DNA of 64,000 nt from Balaenoptera acutorostrata (lineage: Eukaryota > Chordata > Mammalia > Artiodactyla > Balaenopteridae). The position numbers and the translations under genes were made by a program. Position 1 is the first letter of the stretch. Each line of letters opens with the position of its first letter. Below the pieces are notes generated by a model. That model had not been told where the DNA came from, searched no databases, and worked only from the letters and a program-made list of their open reading frames with translations. This document shows, one piece after another, positions 12,600 to 24,059 of this stretch. The stretch is from assembly GCF_949987535.1 (NCBI RefSeq), contig NC_080075.1:43133536-43197535 (forward strand), given 5' to 3'.

Positions 12600-13160
12600 C
12601 CATCTTTGATTCAAGGCTCTCCAACAATACTCTCTAGCATTAAATGGTACTATAGCAGCTGCTAAAATTCTTGACATTTGTATGTGTCAATAATGGTGTA
12701 AAGTAGGCTCTATTAGTCTTTTTCTTTTTGGCTGCGTCGGGTCTTAGTTGCGGGGTCTTCCTTGAGGCATGCGGCATCTTTCGTTGTGGCGCTCGGGCTT
12801 CTCTCTAGTTGTGGTGTTCGCATTTTTTTCTCTCTCTAGTTGTGGTGCGTGGGTTCCAGGGTCTGTGGGCTCTGTAGTTTGTGGCACACGGGCTCTCTCG
12901 TTGAGGTACCCGAGCTCAGTAGTTGTGGTGTGCGGGCTTAGCTGCCTCGTGGCATGTGGGATCTTAGTTCCCCAACCAGGGATCGAACCTGCGTCCCCTG
13001 CATTGGAAGGCAGATTCTTTACCACTGCGCCACCAGGGAAGTCCCTCTATTAGACTTTTATTGATGACAATTAGGGAGGCTAAGTAACTTACTCAAGTTT
13101 ATGCAGCTGGTAAGAGGAGGAATCAAAATCTGGCCCATGTCTGTCTAATGCCCAAGCCAT
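12600..13160 (-). mobile_element. MIR fragment split by a CHR SINE
   Basis: The left piece (to 12716) has the MIR outer part, with a TAATGGTGTAAAGTAGGCTCTATTAG end. The right piece (from 13054) continues with AGGGAGGCTAAGTAACTTAC, TTATGCAGCTGGTAAGAGG and ATCAAAATCTGGCCCA, which is the reverse-complement MIR core and head. The SINE at 12717-13044 lies between them, so the MIR is the older element. Confidence 0.55.
12708..13059 (-). mobile_element. CHR-type SINE with target-site duplication
   Basis: The minus-strand SINE (about 12717-13044) begins GGGACTTCCCTGGTGGCGCA and has a box B-like GGTTCGATCCC. It ends in a short A-rich tail. CTCTATTAG flanks it at 12708-12716 and 13045-13053. The match extends over about 15 bases with one mismatch, giving CTCTATTAG(T/A)CTTTT. 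The body is more diverged than in the young copies, and the short tail also suggests an older insertion. It lies inside a MIR. Confidence 0.85.
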
Positions 13161-13766
13161 GTTCCTTCAACCGTGTCACACCTTTGACACCTCAAGGTGG
13201 CTGCTCCAATCCACCATGCCAGCCCCGTCTGTAATGCTGCTCTGCTTTATTTCCATCAATTCACCTCCAGACTTCCTCTAGGAAGCTATGTCTCCCCCTC
13301 TAAAGCATTCTTCCTGACTCATTTTATCCTCCATTTTGCATCTCCCCCATGATTTTTTTTATATTGTTTATAGTTCTTTCTGGTTTAGATTTTGGAGCAA
13401 TTCAGCCAGAATATATTGAATACTAACTGTGTGCCAGATGTGACAATAAGCGCTTTCTATTATGTTACACTGTGACCTAGATCTTGGCCATGTAGATGTA
13501 TGCTGCTCCTTGATGAAGTAAAAATCCTCATGCATGTGTATTCAACCTCTTTTTAAGGTTCTATATTGGTAACATAGAGCTGATTGTGTATTGGTGCTTG
13601 AAAAATGCTCACGATAGGGATGAATAGGTAAATGTAAGTTCAATCAAGTGTTTATTGAGCACTTTCTGTGTGTTTATCACTATCCTAAAGAGTGTAAAGT
13701 ACAAGTAACACAGGAATAAATATAATCTATAGCTTTACCTATAACTATACCTGTATTCATCCATTC

Positions 13767-14169
13767 ATTCAGCTATCTTTTTTTAAAAAAAAATATTTAT
13801 TTATTTATTTATTTTTTGGCTGCGTTGGGTCTTCGTTGCTGCGCGTGGGCTTTCTCTAGTTGTGGCGAGCGGGGGCTACTCTTCATTGCTGTGCGCGGGC
13901 TTCTCACTGCAGTGAGTGGCTTCTCGTGTTGCAGAGCATGGGCTGTAGGTGTACGGGCTTCAGTAGTTGTAACACGCCGGCTCAGTAGTTGTGCCTCGCA
14001 GGCTCTAGAGCACAGGCTCCATAGCTGTGACGCACAGGCTTAGTTGCTCCGCGGCATGTGGGATCTTCCTGGAACAGGGCTCGAACCCGTGTCCCCTGCA
14101 TTGTCAGGCAGATTCTTAATCACTGCGCCACCAGGGAAGTCCTTTTATTTATTTATTTATTCAGCTATC
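13767..14169 (-). mobile_element. CHR-type SINE with target-site duplication and T-run in its tail
   Basis: The minus-strand copy begins GGACTTCCCTGGTGGCGCAG and has box B-like GGTTCGAGCCC. Its tail, read on the minus strand, is (AAAT)n, then nine T, then seven A. The target duplication ATTCAGCTATC is at 13767-13777 and 14159-14169, with an imperfect TTTA-rich extension on the right. The T-run between the two A-rich parts looks like a Pol III terminator carried in the transcript. Confidence 0.85.
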
Positions 14170-14174
14170 ATTTA

Positions 14175-14355
14175 TTGAGAACATGCTGCATGCCTAACAT
14201 ACCTCCCAAAAGTTCAAATATATTCAAGATGCTTACTCTTACCTCTAATTTATAGGTGAGGAAATAGGCTCAGAGAGATTCTGTGACTTGCCCATGGACG
14301 CACAGCTTCTGGTGACAACATTGGGATTGGAACTGTGGTCTATCAGATTCCAAAG
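14175..14355 (-). mobile_element. MIR SINE fragment
   Basis: Reverse-complement MIR core: TTATAGGTGAGGAAATAGGC, CAGAGAGATTCTGTGACTTG, GCACAGCTTCTGGTGACA and TGGGATTGGAACTGTGGTC. Confidence 0.6.
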
Positions 14356-14364
14356 TCTGTGCTT

Positions 14365-14412
14365 AGAGGGAGAGAGAAAGAAAGGAAGGAAAGAGGGAGG
14401 AAAAAAGGGAGA
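14365..14412. repeat. Polypurine tract (48 bases)
   Basis: An uninterrupted run of A and G on the plus strand. Such tracts can form triplex (H-DNA), but none is shown here. Confidence 0.9.
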
Positions 14413-14429
14413 TGAGAAAAAAGGAATAG

Positions 14430-15060
14430 AAATTTTAAAATAAATAAACATGTAATACAGGTAATCAATTTAGGAGACAGAAAGTTGGACCTACATTGGT
14501 GTCGAGAAGGGTGTCTGGCAAGCACAGACTAAATGCAGTCACAGAGGCACACGTTTTCTTTCATTGTCTAAAGAGAGGGAATGCTCTTCATGAATGTGAC
14601 TTGTTCTAGAGCATATCGCAGACCTTAAAAAAGTCTTAGGAAGAGAAATATCCTGGAAGATAAAATCCATGAAACCAATGGGTAGCCAACCTTTCTCGGA
14701 GGTGCTACAATTGAGACTTCATTGATACGGCACACAGAGCAGAACATCTGATAATAGTAAATGAGCTGGGAAACCTAACAGTCACTTGGCTCTACTGTAC
14801 AAATATTTAAAGGTATCACAGTTAATAACTTATATAATAATACAAAATAAGATAATGTCAGATGTGGGAGCTGATTTACTCCCATGTCCTGCTTTGGGGG
14901 CTGCTAAGATCTCTGCTACACTGTTCTATTAACATGGTTGTTCACTTAACAGAACTAAATGTTCTACACTTTCTTTCACTGACATTCAATTTCTCACTGG
15001 AACGAGTGGCACCCAATTTCCTCTTGTCTGTGCATATAGCAAAGCCACCTATGAAACCAT
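14430..15060. other. Unassigned non-coding DNA
   Basis: No recognisable gene or repeat. Confidence 0.4.
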
Positions 15061-15061
15061 G

Positions 15062-15398
15062 CTTGGCAAATTTTTTCTGTAAAAGGCCAGATAGTAAATA
15101 TTTCAGGCTTCTGGGACCATATAGTCTCTGTTGCAACAATTCAATGCTGCCGTTTGTAGTGTGAAAGCGACCACAGATAAAACATAAAGAATGAGCGTGT
15201 GTGTGTGTGTATTCCATAAAACTTTTCTTATGGGCACTGAAATTGGAATTTAATAATATTTTCATGTGTCAAAAAATTGAATTCTTTTGATTTTTGAACC
15301 CACTTAAAAATGTAAAAACTCTTCTTAGCTTGCGGCTGCACACAAACGGGTAGTGGGCTGTATTTGGCCTGCAGCCCCTAGTTTGCTGACCCGTGCAC
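15062..15398 (+). mobile_element. hAT-Charlie (MER1-like) DNA transposon relic
   Basis: It starts GGCAAATTTTTTCTGTAAAA, then GGCCAGATAGTAAATATTTC, TCTCTGTTGCAACAATTCAA and AATGAGCGTGTGTG. It ends TGTATTTGGCCTGCAGCCCC then TAGTTTGCTGACCC. This order matches the non-autonomous MER1-group consensus as I remember it. The two ends are imperfect inverted repeats. A (GT)n has expanded near 15197-15212. The same family recurs inverted at 28138-28318. No transposase sequence remains. Confidence 0.65.
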
Positions 15399-15399
15399 A

Positions 15400-18039
15400 G
15401 AAGCACAGAAATCTTAGGGCGCTTAGACTCTTCTATGTACTTAGGTGAGCTTTCCAGAAGGAAGTGGTTAGCTAACTCCATTAGTGCCTCTGAGCTTCAA
15501 CTATTAATTGACATTATTTCTTAATTCCCAGCTATATTTTAAGGTATGAACCTAAGGAATTTTAAAGTCATTATGTGGGTGAGGGACTGTTAAAAATAAA
15601 TCCTTCAGGTTTAGAAGTGGTAGAGAGGGAATAGAAGGTGTTAGCAAATCCAGGAGTTTTCAGGCAAGCGGTTCAAAAAACGTCGAGGTGGGCCACAAGT
15701 CGCCGCTAAAGGTCATGGGTAGCACTTTGCGTCTTCTCTTTATGTACTTTATGCCTCTCATAAAACAAAGTTAAAGCAGTTTAATTTAACAGTCTAATTA
15801 GTAATGGATTTTTCATTTTATCTTTTTGACTATGCAATACAAAGATGAGATCTGGATTTGACTAGGGCCAGGAAAGGATATTTATATAATAGTAGTTTAA
15901 ATTAGGGCTTTCCGACAGCAGCATCTAGATGGAAAAGGATCTGTTGCTGTTTGATTGCTAAAGAATTGGTGGGTGTGGGAGGAGATATAGCTGTATATTT
16001 TCTTCAAATAAGAGGTCCCGGAATTGGGGGTGCCCTTTGAGTCTGACTTCAACATCATGCATTTCCTTCCTTATTTTATACGTGGTCAACAGAAAGGATA
16101 AAACCACTGTTGTGTTGGCTGTATCCAAGGGTGGAAGGTGCTGAGTTTACTGTCTCCACTAACATTTTATTTGTTCTTCTTTGTAACAGTGTTCCCTGTG
16201 GGCTAAGTGTGAGTTCCTTTTCTTCTCTTTCTTTCTTACTCTCTCACATTGGAAATGGGGGTGGGGGAACCTTGCCCAACAGATCTAGAAATCCAGCACC
16301 TTGGGATTCATTTTCTTAATTGGTTTTACACCTCTGAGCCACAGCATGAGGGGCTGGGGCAAAGACGAAGCCTGGAGTAAAGACTTGATCTTGAAACTTG
16401 ACCAAGAACTCAGAGAGAGCTGTCACCCCAGGGAATTCAGTGAGACTGTACAAGTGCCCTCATTTTAGAAGGGGAAGGATGGGCGAGAGGCTACGGGACC
16501 ATGGTTGATTCATACTTTTCCTGTATAAGCCAGAGAAATGGCTACTTTTAAATTTGACTTTGTGATTTAATCTCTCCAGAATTATTTAATCCTCTTCCCC
16601 CACTTCAAGTGATCAGCCCCAAAACAGCAAGGAATATCCCCACAGATGTAATAGTCACTAGAGAACATACAGCTTTTCAAGCTGAAAATAGGATTTTTTT
16701 TTTTTATGAGCAATCCTGTCAAAACACAGAGTAAGTCCCTCAACCCATCAAAAAAAAAAAAAAATCCTTAAAAAGTCCATGTTTCCATTCATGCTGTAAC
16801 AAATCTGTCCATTTGGGGGGATCTCTAATTTATTTAAAAAATAAGATGCCTACAGTTTCCTAAGCTGTATTTTGTAAGGCAGCAGTAACTGACACATATT
16901 TTTCAGCATTTTGGTAAAGACAAAAAAATGTGTCTCCTTTGGAAAACAAGTTGTTTTCCAATGATGTACATTCAACTTATATTTTGAAAAACAATACTTT
17001 TTATTCTAAAAAGCAGCCCTCTCCGTGCACACAGTGCAGGTGGACGTGTGCAGAGCTCAGCCTCCACTGGCCCTCCTTCCATGTTTGGGAGAAGAGGGCT
17101 TCCGCCTCCAGGTCAGGGGCGCTTGATTCACATGTTCTGTGAGTGCCCTGAGCTCTGCTTCTCCAACTTTAAGGTGGGCTTCTTCTTCAGCTCCCTGGGG
17201 ATTGCAACCCCAAGGTCCTGGAGCCAGTCAGCATCTCAGGTTAATTGTAGGAGTTTTCTTTCCCCACCCACAGAGAGGAACACAGAGAAACCAATTTGGT
17301 AGTTACTCTGCCTCCTGGTGCCCTCCTGAATTACTCCAGGAAAAAACTAAGCCAGAGGTATATTTACCCAAATCTGGGTGGAAAAATCATTTACATAACT
17401 GGGCACTGGCTCCACACAGCTGATTTTCTTCTTGGGGATGCAAGATCTGGGAGGTGAGAGGGCTGGCAGAGAGAGCAAGTGGTCCCGAAGGTGAGGGGAG
17501 TGGGTGGGTCACAGTGCAGGGGAAAGCTGCGTTCTTCCAGGTCAAGTTAACTGGACGCTGTAAATGGCAGAAAGGAAGGCTTGAGGTGGCTTCACCCACT
17601 CTGGCTGATTCATTTAATTAAGTTTGGACAAAGCCTTGGCTGTGGTTTTTTTTTGCCATTTATATCCATAGTACCAGGCATCCTCCTGTAAGTAAGTCTG
17701 GTTTAGAGTAGTCTTCCCTTTGCTGCCAGGCTTATATAGTTCAAAACTGCAAGGCTTAGGTACTCATATCCAGAGGGGGATGTTTTCAGAGGGAGGCAAA
17801 CGGGAGAGGGAGATTGAGACATTGAAGCGGTTGCATCCTTGCCTCCCCTTCAGGTTGCTGGGAGTGGGCTGTCTTTCAGCCAAAAGAGAAACAAAGGATG
17901 GCACGGAGAAAGCAGGTTTGCTGAGAGGCTAACCCTTGCTTCCTCAGGGAAGGTAAAGAAAGAGCACAGAAAGAAGCGTCAGGGACCACTGGCACCTGTT
18001 ATCGGTCATTACCAAACGACCATGTACTGCTAATCTGCG
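15400..18039. other. Repeat-poor non-coding DNA
   Basis: No recognisable exon or transposon. It has short T and A homopolymers near 16693-16706 and 16748-16763. Around 17040-17600 the sequence is more GC-rich, and short frames overlap on both strands without family resemblance. Confidence 0.4.
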
Positions 18040-18260
18040 ATCATAAAAAGGCCATCTGCTAATGCTCAAAGGTCATTAAGACGCCAGCCGTGTTTACTCT
18101 GTTCTCATTGGTTGGGCCAGTCATTCCTAAGAAAAAAGGAGCTTAAATGGTTGCTGTGGTGGGGCCCGCTAGTTCTGCTCTCGTTACGGGCCTGTCAGTG
18201 TTTCCTTAGAAACCCCCGCTCTCGGTGATGTAAACAGCCGCAAAAATAACAGGCCGCCTG
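18040..18260. promoter_or_regulatory. Candidate regulatory element (unproven)
   Basis: This repeat-free segment includes GCTCAAAGGTCATTAAGA (an AGGTCA nuclear-receptor half-site), CTCATTGGTTGG (inverted CCAAT box), TTCCTTAGAAA and GGTGATGTAAACAGCC (forkhead-like TGTTTAC on the minus strand). Motif content and absence of repeats are the only evidence. Conservation cannot be assessed from one sequence. Confidence 0.2.
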
Positions 18261-18965
18261 TGTGTGCGTGCATGTGTGCCCACATGTACACGTTCTTTTT
18301 CTCTTCACAGGGGGGAAAATTTGAGGTGTGCCATCTTGACTCCATCCACGTTCAAAGATGTTCATTGGAAAGGAAAGGTCGTTTCTTCGTTTGGGGTCCT
18401 TTTTCACTTAACCTGACTGATGGACCTGTTTTGGAGAATAGCCTGCCCACAGTCCCTAAAAAACGCTATCCTTGATAAAAATTAAATATCTTCCCAAAGA
18501 GGAGTCATTATCCCAATTTGACAGAAATTTCTGGCTCTTCCACGCTGTGGAGAGAATTGGGTTGCATGTGGGTTGACCAAAGATGGGATTACAGTGTCGG
18601 GAATGTTCCCTGTTGAGGGAACCTACTGAATTAAAGCTTACCTCCCTTTCTGCATGCTTCTCTTGTCTTCCCAAAAGTTATCAGATGGGTTACCCAATTT
18701 ATTTTGTTTCTCTGACCTTTTCAAAAGGATTTATATAAGTAGTTCTCTCTAAGGAGGAGAGTAGAAATGATTTCTTTTTTCTTTTTTCTTCAAGATACCA
18801 GTGAATTCACAGGAACTTGTGAGGGTGATAGGAACATGTTGAATGTTTAAAGGTATTGATAATATTAAAGCAGCTAGCTAGAGCTAAGTAATCTCATTTT
18901 TATATATGTACACACATGCAAGGGTGTTAGATAGCTCTCTAGAACTCTAAGGAATTGCTCGTTCG

Positions 18966-19008
18966 TCCCTTCCTTCTTTCCTCCCTCCCTTCCTTCCTTC
19001 CTTTCTTA
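18966..19008. repeat. (CCTT)n-like polypyrimidine tract
   Basis: CCTT/CCTCC/CTTT units with only a stray purine at the left edge. Confidence 0.85.
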
Positions 19009-19262
19009 TAAATTTTCTTGTCTCCTCTTCTAGGAATCTCCTGGAAAAGGACAGATAAAAACAAAGCTCTGTGTGTAAACTAATTGACCAAAGGACTAAA
19101 AACCAAGTTATGTAGTTTTAAAATTCCATTTGCTTATTTTGGCTGGTGGCGAAGGTGGCTCTTATCAGTGGGTAGCCTTACAGACCATGTGCCCGACTAC
19201 CTGGCCACAGCAGGTAGGAAAGACAGAGTCCACTTCTAAAAGTAGGAATTTTAGCAATAGTC

Positions 19263-19331
19263 TGTGTGTGTGTGTGTGTGTGTGTGCGCACGCGCGCGCA
19301 CGCACACGTGCACGCGTGCACATGCACATGT
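19263..19331. repeat. 69-bp perfect alternating purine/pyrimidine tract
   Basis: (TG)n passes into GCGCACGCGCGCGCACGC and then ACACGTGCACGCGTGCACAT without breaking pyrimidine-purine alternation. It starts at T19263 and ends at T19331, where TC breaks it. The GC/GT-rich alternation is the classical composition for left-handed Z-DNA. Confidence 0.95.
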
Positions 19332-21640
19332 CCATGTATTTGGGGGTGAAACAAGCAAGGATGGTCATACTTTCAAGGTTATATCAACAGACCTGTGTGC
19401 TTAAGTAAGATTTTCAAAAACGCAGGCAGATTTTTATATCTTCTGAGATTCTTTAGTGATGGAGACCAAGATTGCCGTTTTGATTTTTCCTCCTTCGTTT
19501 ATGATAAAACCACCGTTTCTCATCATATCCTTGCCTTTCATCTCTGCCAATTAACTAAGTAGCCAGAGCCTTGTTTTGAAAAGTTCTGAGTAGTTAGTAA
19601 GCTCTTTTTTTTCTGAGCCAAGTCAACGTGTCCTCTGGAGGCCTCTGAATGAGGGGTCTATCCACTGCCCCACCCCTGTCTGCCTGTTAGTGCAGGCCTG
19701 GGCTTAATCTTTCGTATTCAGCGAGTTGGAAGGCGGGGTGGGAGTTACAGCATAGGGGGTGGGGTGGTGACCGCAGGTGGCTGAAGAAAGAGGGTCTTGT
19801 TCTCATGATGCTAAATGGTTGGTTAGCACTGCTTTTACTGTGAAATTCAGCTTCTGTCACTTCATGGCTAATTGCTTTATTATTCTCAGATCCAGATTGG
19901 ACCTGATTTAGTTCTGTCAGGAGCCATGACTCTCCCTGGCATTGGGCCAGGATCCTTTCGATCCTTTGATCTGAGGTTTTATAATCACATTACCGTTTAG
20001 ACTGAGGCAGGAGGCACGGGGCTTTGCTGCTTCTTTCTACTTACTGGGGCACAGGTTTGCTCAGTAGGCAGACGGAGTGTGACTGACCTGGGCAGGGTTT
20101 GAGGAATGGAGTCTTCTCCGTAACTCAGTTTCTCCTTGATCTTAGGCTTTATGAGTTTAATTTGCTTTCCTTCCTCCATTCAGCCCAAAATGCACTTGCC
20201 CCTTCAGTGGGTTTCTTTTCAGCCATCTCAACATTGAACTGTAGGTAAGGTTTTGCTCTCCTTTTTTGCTAAAGCTTTTCTGCACCAGCTGGCCATCCTT
20301 AACGTGAAACAAGTCAACAGGTAGCTAAAATGACCTCTCGTAATTGTCAGGAGCGGCTGACTGGCCCCCATCAATTGTTCTGGGATCCAGACGCCAGGGC
20401 TGAAAACGTCCAGTGGCCCACAGGCTGAGTTGTTAGCATGCCTGGTGAGGGCGGTGAACAGGAGCAACCGCGGCCTGGGATTTTTAATAGGCGGGGCTGT
20501 AAAGTGTCAGCCAGGCCTAAGTCACAGATGCACCACAGAGCTCTTTCAAGCCCTTATTCCAGTGCTCCACTTGTAACTATTTTTAACCTTATTAAAAGGG
20601 AGCAAAATGCTTCAGCTTCACAAGTGCATGCTAGAGTCTTGCAGTATATTTCTTTGCTTTATAACTCCACCTTTGATTCAGAAGTCCAGCGGGCATGAGA
20701 ACTTGGATAAACATAAATCTCCTCCGGATCTGCTCCAGGGGCCCAGACACAGTTAGGGATGTGCTAGAGACGGACCCTGGGTCTCCAGCTGGAGCAGAGG
20801 GGAAGGAGAAGCTCCCCTCTTTGGCTTTTCAGGCAGCTCAATCTTCAATTCAATCTTGCAAAGACAGAATTTGTGGCATTTGTGTAATAGAAACACAGAC
20901 AAAAGTCAGAAGCATGCACCCAGGCAGGTTCTGTCTGATAACGTGAGCTCCATGTGACCAGTTTTCCAACACAAGGTCAGCAGGCCCGCAGAAGTCAACT
21001 GCGGGACGGAGAGACAGAAGTGGGGCTGGCATTACTGAGGGATTTTTGTCTCTTTTTTTTCACTTCTCACATGGCAGCTCCTCTTGTATTGGTGGCAGGA
21101 CCTAAAAAATCTCATTTAGAATTTCTTCTAAGCTTTCTAGTTTGGTAAGTCTTTGCAAACTTTTGAAAGGACTTTTGGGGGCCTGGCATAATCTTGGTCT
21201 GAAGTACCTGCACGGGTCTCTTTTTTTGTCATGATTCAAAACAGAAAGAGACTCTTGCCTGCCATAATGATTTAGGTTCAGGTGCCCACTACGTAAAGAA
21301 GCCCAAATTGAACTAAGTTTCAGATCATCAACAAGGGGGCCTGAGATGAGCTGACATGATAGCAGAAGTTTTGGGCTTGAAACCTTAACAGTCATTGCGG
21401 AGTGTCTGTTCTGTGTGCTGTGCCGGGATGGAAGGAGCAGTGCATAGGACAAATAACACAAGACTTCTGTCCTCTGGGAGCTTATCGTCTTATTAGCGAT
21501 GTCACAACCAGTTATGGAGCTGTGTAGGCCAGTGCACGACTAGGACTAGAGAGTGAACGCCAGTGGAGGTCAGAGAAGAAAATATTTGTGGTGGCAGGAG
21601 AGGTCAAGAAAGGCTGATGAGAGCAGGGGCACCTCAATTC
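19332..21640. other. Repeat-poor non-coding DNA
   Basis: No recognisable coding exon. The part at about 20400-20700 has a run of AT-rich motifs (GGGATTTTTAATAGGCGGGG, CTATTTTTAACCTTATTAAAAG) beside GC-rich sequence and might be regulatory. The right end (21410-21640) resembles the ancient repeat at 11.6 kb. Confidence 0.35.
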
Positions 21641-22205
21641 TCAGCTACTATTAAGTGTAGACTGTAATGGGCATCTGGTATTTTTGACTGTTGATGATTA
21701 CTTCTCCCCATTCACTTCTGGCAGCAACATTCTTTTTACTGTGGGAAAAATACATTCCACCTGATTGGTTCAACTTGGTTGCCCCACCCAAGGACTGTGC
21801 ATGTGACTGAAGTCTCGCCAGTCTCACCACCATGGCTGTATTGATTGGTTCAAGGATGGACACCTGACTCAATCTGGCCAATCATAATCCTCCTGAGACT
21901 TTCTTGACAGAGCTGTAGGGAAGGCTTGCTCTTTTCCTCTGGGCTTGCCAGGCTGGAAATGTGTGAGTGGGGGCCCGCTAGCAGATCTCCTGGCACCGTG
22001 TGAAGAGAGCCAGTTTAAGCTGAACAGAGATAAGCAGAGGTAAGAAATGGCAAGAGAAACGGACACCCTTTGGTGACATCATTTGAACTTCCGTATCTAG
22101 CTGTGTCTGAAGCCAGTTTTGTGGGATGGTCATTTCTTTTATCTCTGCTAGCTTGAGTCAGGTTCTATAAGCTATAACTGGAAGAACCTGACTAATATGG
22201 GGTGG
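21640..22205 (+). mobile_element. Possible ancient LTR
   Basis: Segments resemble an old ERVL-type LTR: CCACCTGATTGGTTCAACTT, a second ATTGATTGGTTCA, and TTTGGTGACATCATTTGAAC. TGTGTCTGAAGCCAGTTTTG follows, and it ends TAACTGGAAGAACCTGACTA then ATA. No internal retroviral genes are seen. Family and borders are not certain. Confidence 0.45.
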
Positions 22206-22426
22206 CTGGGGTGTGATGATAGAAATGTTTCAAGGAAGCAGGGTGTTGGTTTCTGTGGTAGTGCTGGTGGCTCATAGACAGTATAACTTCACCCAAAACA
22301 AAACAATAACGACAGAATCTGTCACCCTGGCTAACTCTTTTCTCTTGAAGACCAGCTCAGTGAGAATGTATATAATCAAAGCAAGATGAAAAGTTTATTA
22401 GCACTGAGCCCAATGCTTCCATTTTT

Positions 22427-22796
22427 AGAAATATATTTGTCGGGCTTCCCTGGTGGCGCAGTGGTTGAGAATCTGCCTGCTAATGCAGGGGACACGGGTT
22501 CGAGCCCTGGTCTGGGAAGATCCCACATGCCGCGGAGCAGCTGGGCCCGTGAGCCACAATTGCTGAGCCTGCGCGTCTGGAGCCTGTGCCCCGCGACGGG
22601 AGGGGCCGCGATAGAGAAAGGCCCGCGCACCGCGATGAAGAGCGGTCCCCGCACCGCGATGAAGAGTGGCCCCCGCTTGCCGCAACTGGAGAAAGCCCTC
22701 GCACGAACCGAAGACCCAACACAGCCAAAAATAAATAAATAAATAAATAAATAAGAAAATCCTTTAAAAAAAAAAAAAAAAAGAAATATATTTGTC
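22427..22796 (+). mobile_element. Young CHR SINE with exact 15-bp target duplication
   Basis: The SINE starts at 22442 with GGGCTTCCCTGGTGGCGCAG. It has a box A-like TGGCGCAGTGG and box B-like GGTTCGAGCCC, marks of a tRNA-derived Pol III gene. It has a 24-base tandem duplication at 22626-22673. The tail is AAAAATAAAT-type repeats, then an 11-base trailer (22755-22765, GAAAATCCTTT), then 17 A. AGAAATATATTTGTC is duplicated exactly at 22427-22441 and 22782-22796, which indicates L1-driven insertion of recent date. Reading frames across it on both strands are SINE artefacts that recur at 53.2 kb. Confidence 0.95.
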
Positions 22797-22799
22797 AGG

Positions 22800-23570
22800 T
22801 TGAGCCCCTCCTCAGGCCTTCTCCAGCTTCCCCAGAACCCTCATTGTTACCATATATTCTGCCTAGAACACACTTTGAAACATGATACTTTGACCAGAAC
22901 ATTCAATTCAGTAAATATGATTGGACTCTGTGAGTTAGGCACTGTGCAAGGTCTGGGGGATACATTGATGGATAAGAAAGACATGGTCTCTGCCCTCACA
23001 GAACTTATGAACTCAATAAAATAGCATAAACTGGCATTATTTAATGAGAAAAGTTTTTCTGTGGCCTTACATTTATTAAGCACTCAGTGTCCAAGATCTC
23101 TCTCAAGACTTTGTTTATCTACTGGGCCTCAGGACATACTTGTCTTAAGTATTGGTGATCCCTAACTCCTTCTTAGGGTTTGTCTGCTAGTATAGCCGTG
23201 CTTGGTGTCATAAGCCATTGGCCTTGATTAATTTAAGTGTTAAACTCTTAAAGGTTGGGCCATTTCTATTAACTTGCTTTGCACAATCCTGACTAAAGTG
23301 TTGCTCTCCAATTAAAAGAAAAAATTCTTAAAGAAAGGAAGAAAATAATAATAAATATTGTGTCAATTCCAGCTGAATTGAATATAATATCCTGTGTTCC
23401 CCCTACAACATTCTCCCCACTTTCTGTCTTGGCCTAGAATGTCAAAATTGTACCATTGGGTGTGTGTCCTTTTACGCTTTTAAGTAATGATACACTCATG
23501 GTAGCAGAATAGGTTAGCCCAGGGGCCATAAGTAGTGGAGACTTTAGATGCTGGTATGCTTCTCCTCTCA
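22800..23570. other. Mostly unassigned; L2-like patch at 22910-23030
   Basis: The patch GTTAGGCACTGTGCAAGGTC..GGATACATTGATGGATAAGA..CTCTGCCCTCACAGAACTTA resembles a common ancient repeat (L2/related). The rest is unassigned. Confidence 0.35.
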
Positions 23571-23574
23571 TTTG

Positions 23575-23745
23575 TAAGAGTGATGGAGTCAGACTGTGAT
23601 CCAAACCCTGACTCTATTGCTTAGTGGCTGTATGTCCTGGGTTTAGTTGCTTAATCACTCTGAACTTCAGATTCCTCAATAAGAATTAAATAATACATGA
23701 AAAATGCTTAGCAAAATGCTGGCATGTAAAAATAAATCTGTAAAG
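23575..23745 (+). mobile_element. MIR SINE fragment
   Basis: Plus-strand MIR order: GAGTCAGACTGTGATCCAAA, CCCTGACTCTATTGCTTAGT, CTTAATCACTCTGAACTTCA, then CAAAATGCTGGCATG. Confidence 0.7.
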
Positions 23746-24059
23746 GATGCTAAAATTATGTGACTGTATGATGAAAACCAGAATATTTACCATCTCTAAG
23801 TATCTCCCCAAGATACATATAAGTTACAAAGGGAAAAATAGTAATTTTACCCTGGAGAAGCCGGACAAATACCACCTTTATCACGTGCTCAAAGTTTTCA
23901 ACATAATAAATAATGGTGTTTATTATCTAATAATAGTGGGACAAATCTAAACCATGTGCCTCATGATATGATGTACTGAGAAGGGCAAAACAGCATTTGT
24001 GATACTCTTGCCTGAGTTTAATCTTGAGGAAGCATCAGACAAACCCAAACTGGGGGACA

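Noticed and set aside
12769..13053. Overlapping open frames on both strands of about 93 codons
   Set aside because: They lie wholly in a CHR SINE copy.
16930..17423. Three overlapping plus-strand frames in moderately GC-rich DNA
   Set aside because: No shared reading of a known protein and no clear splice sites; likely chance.
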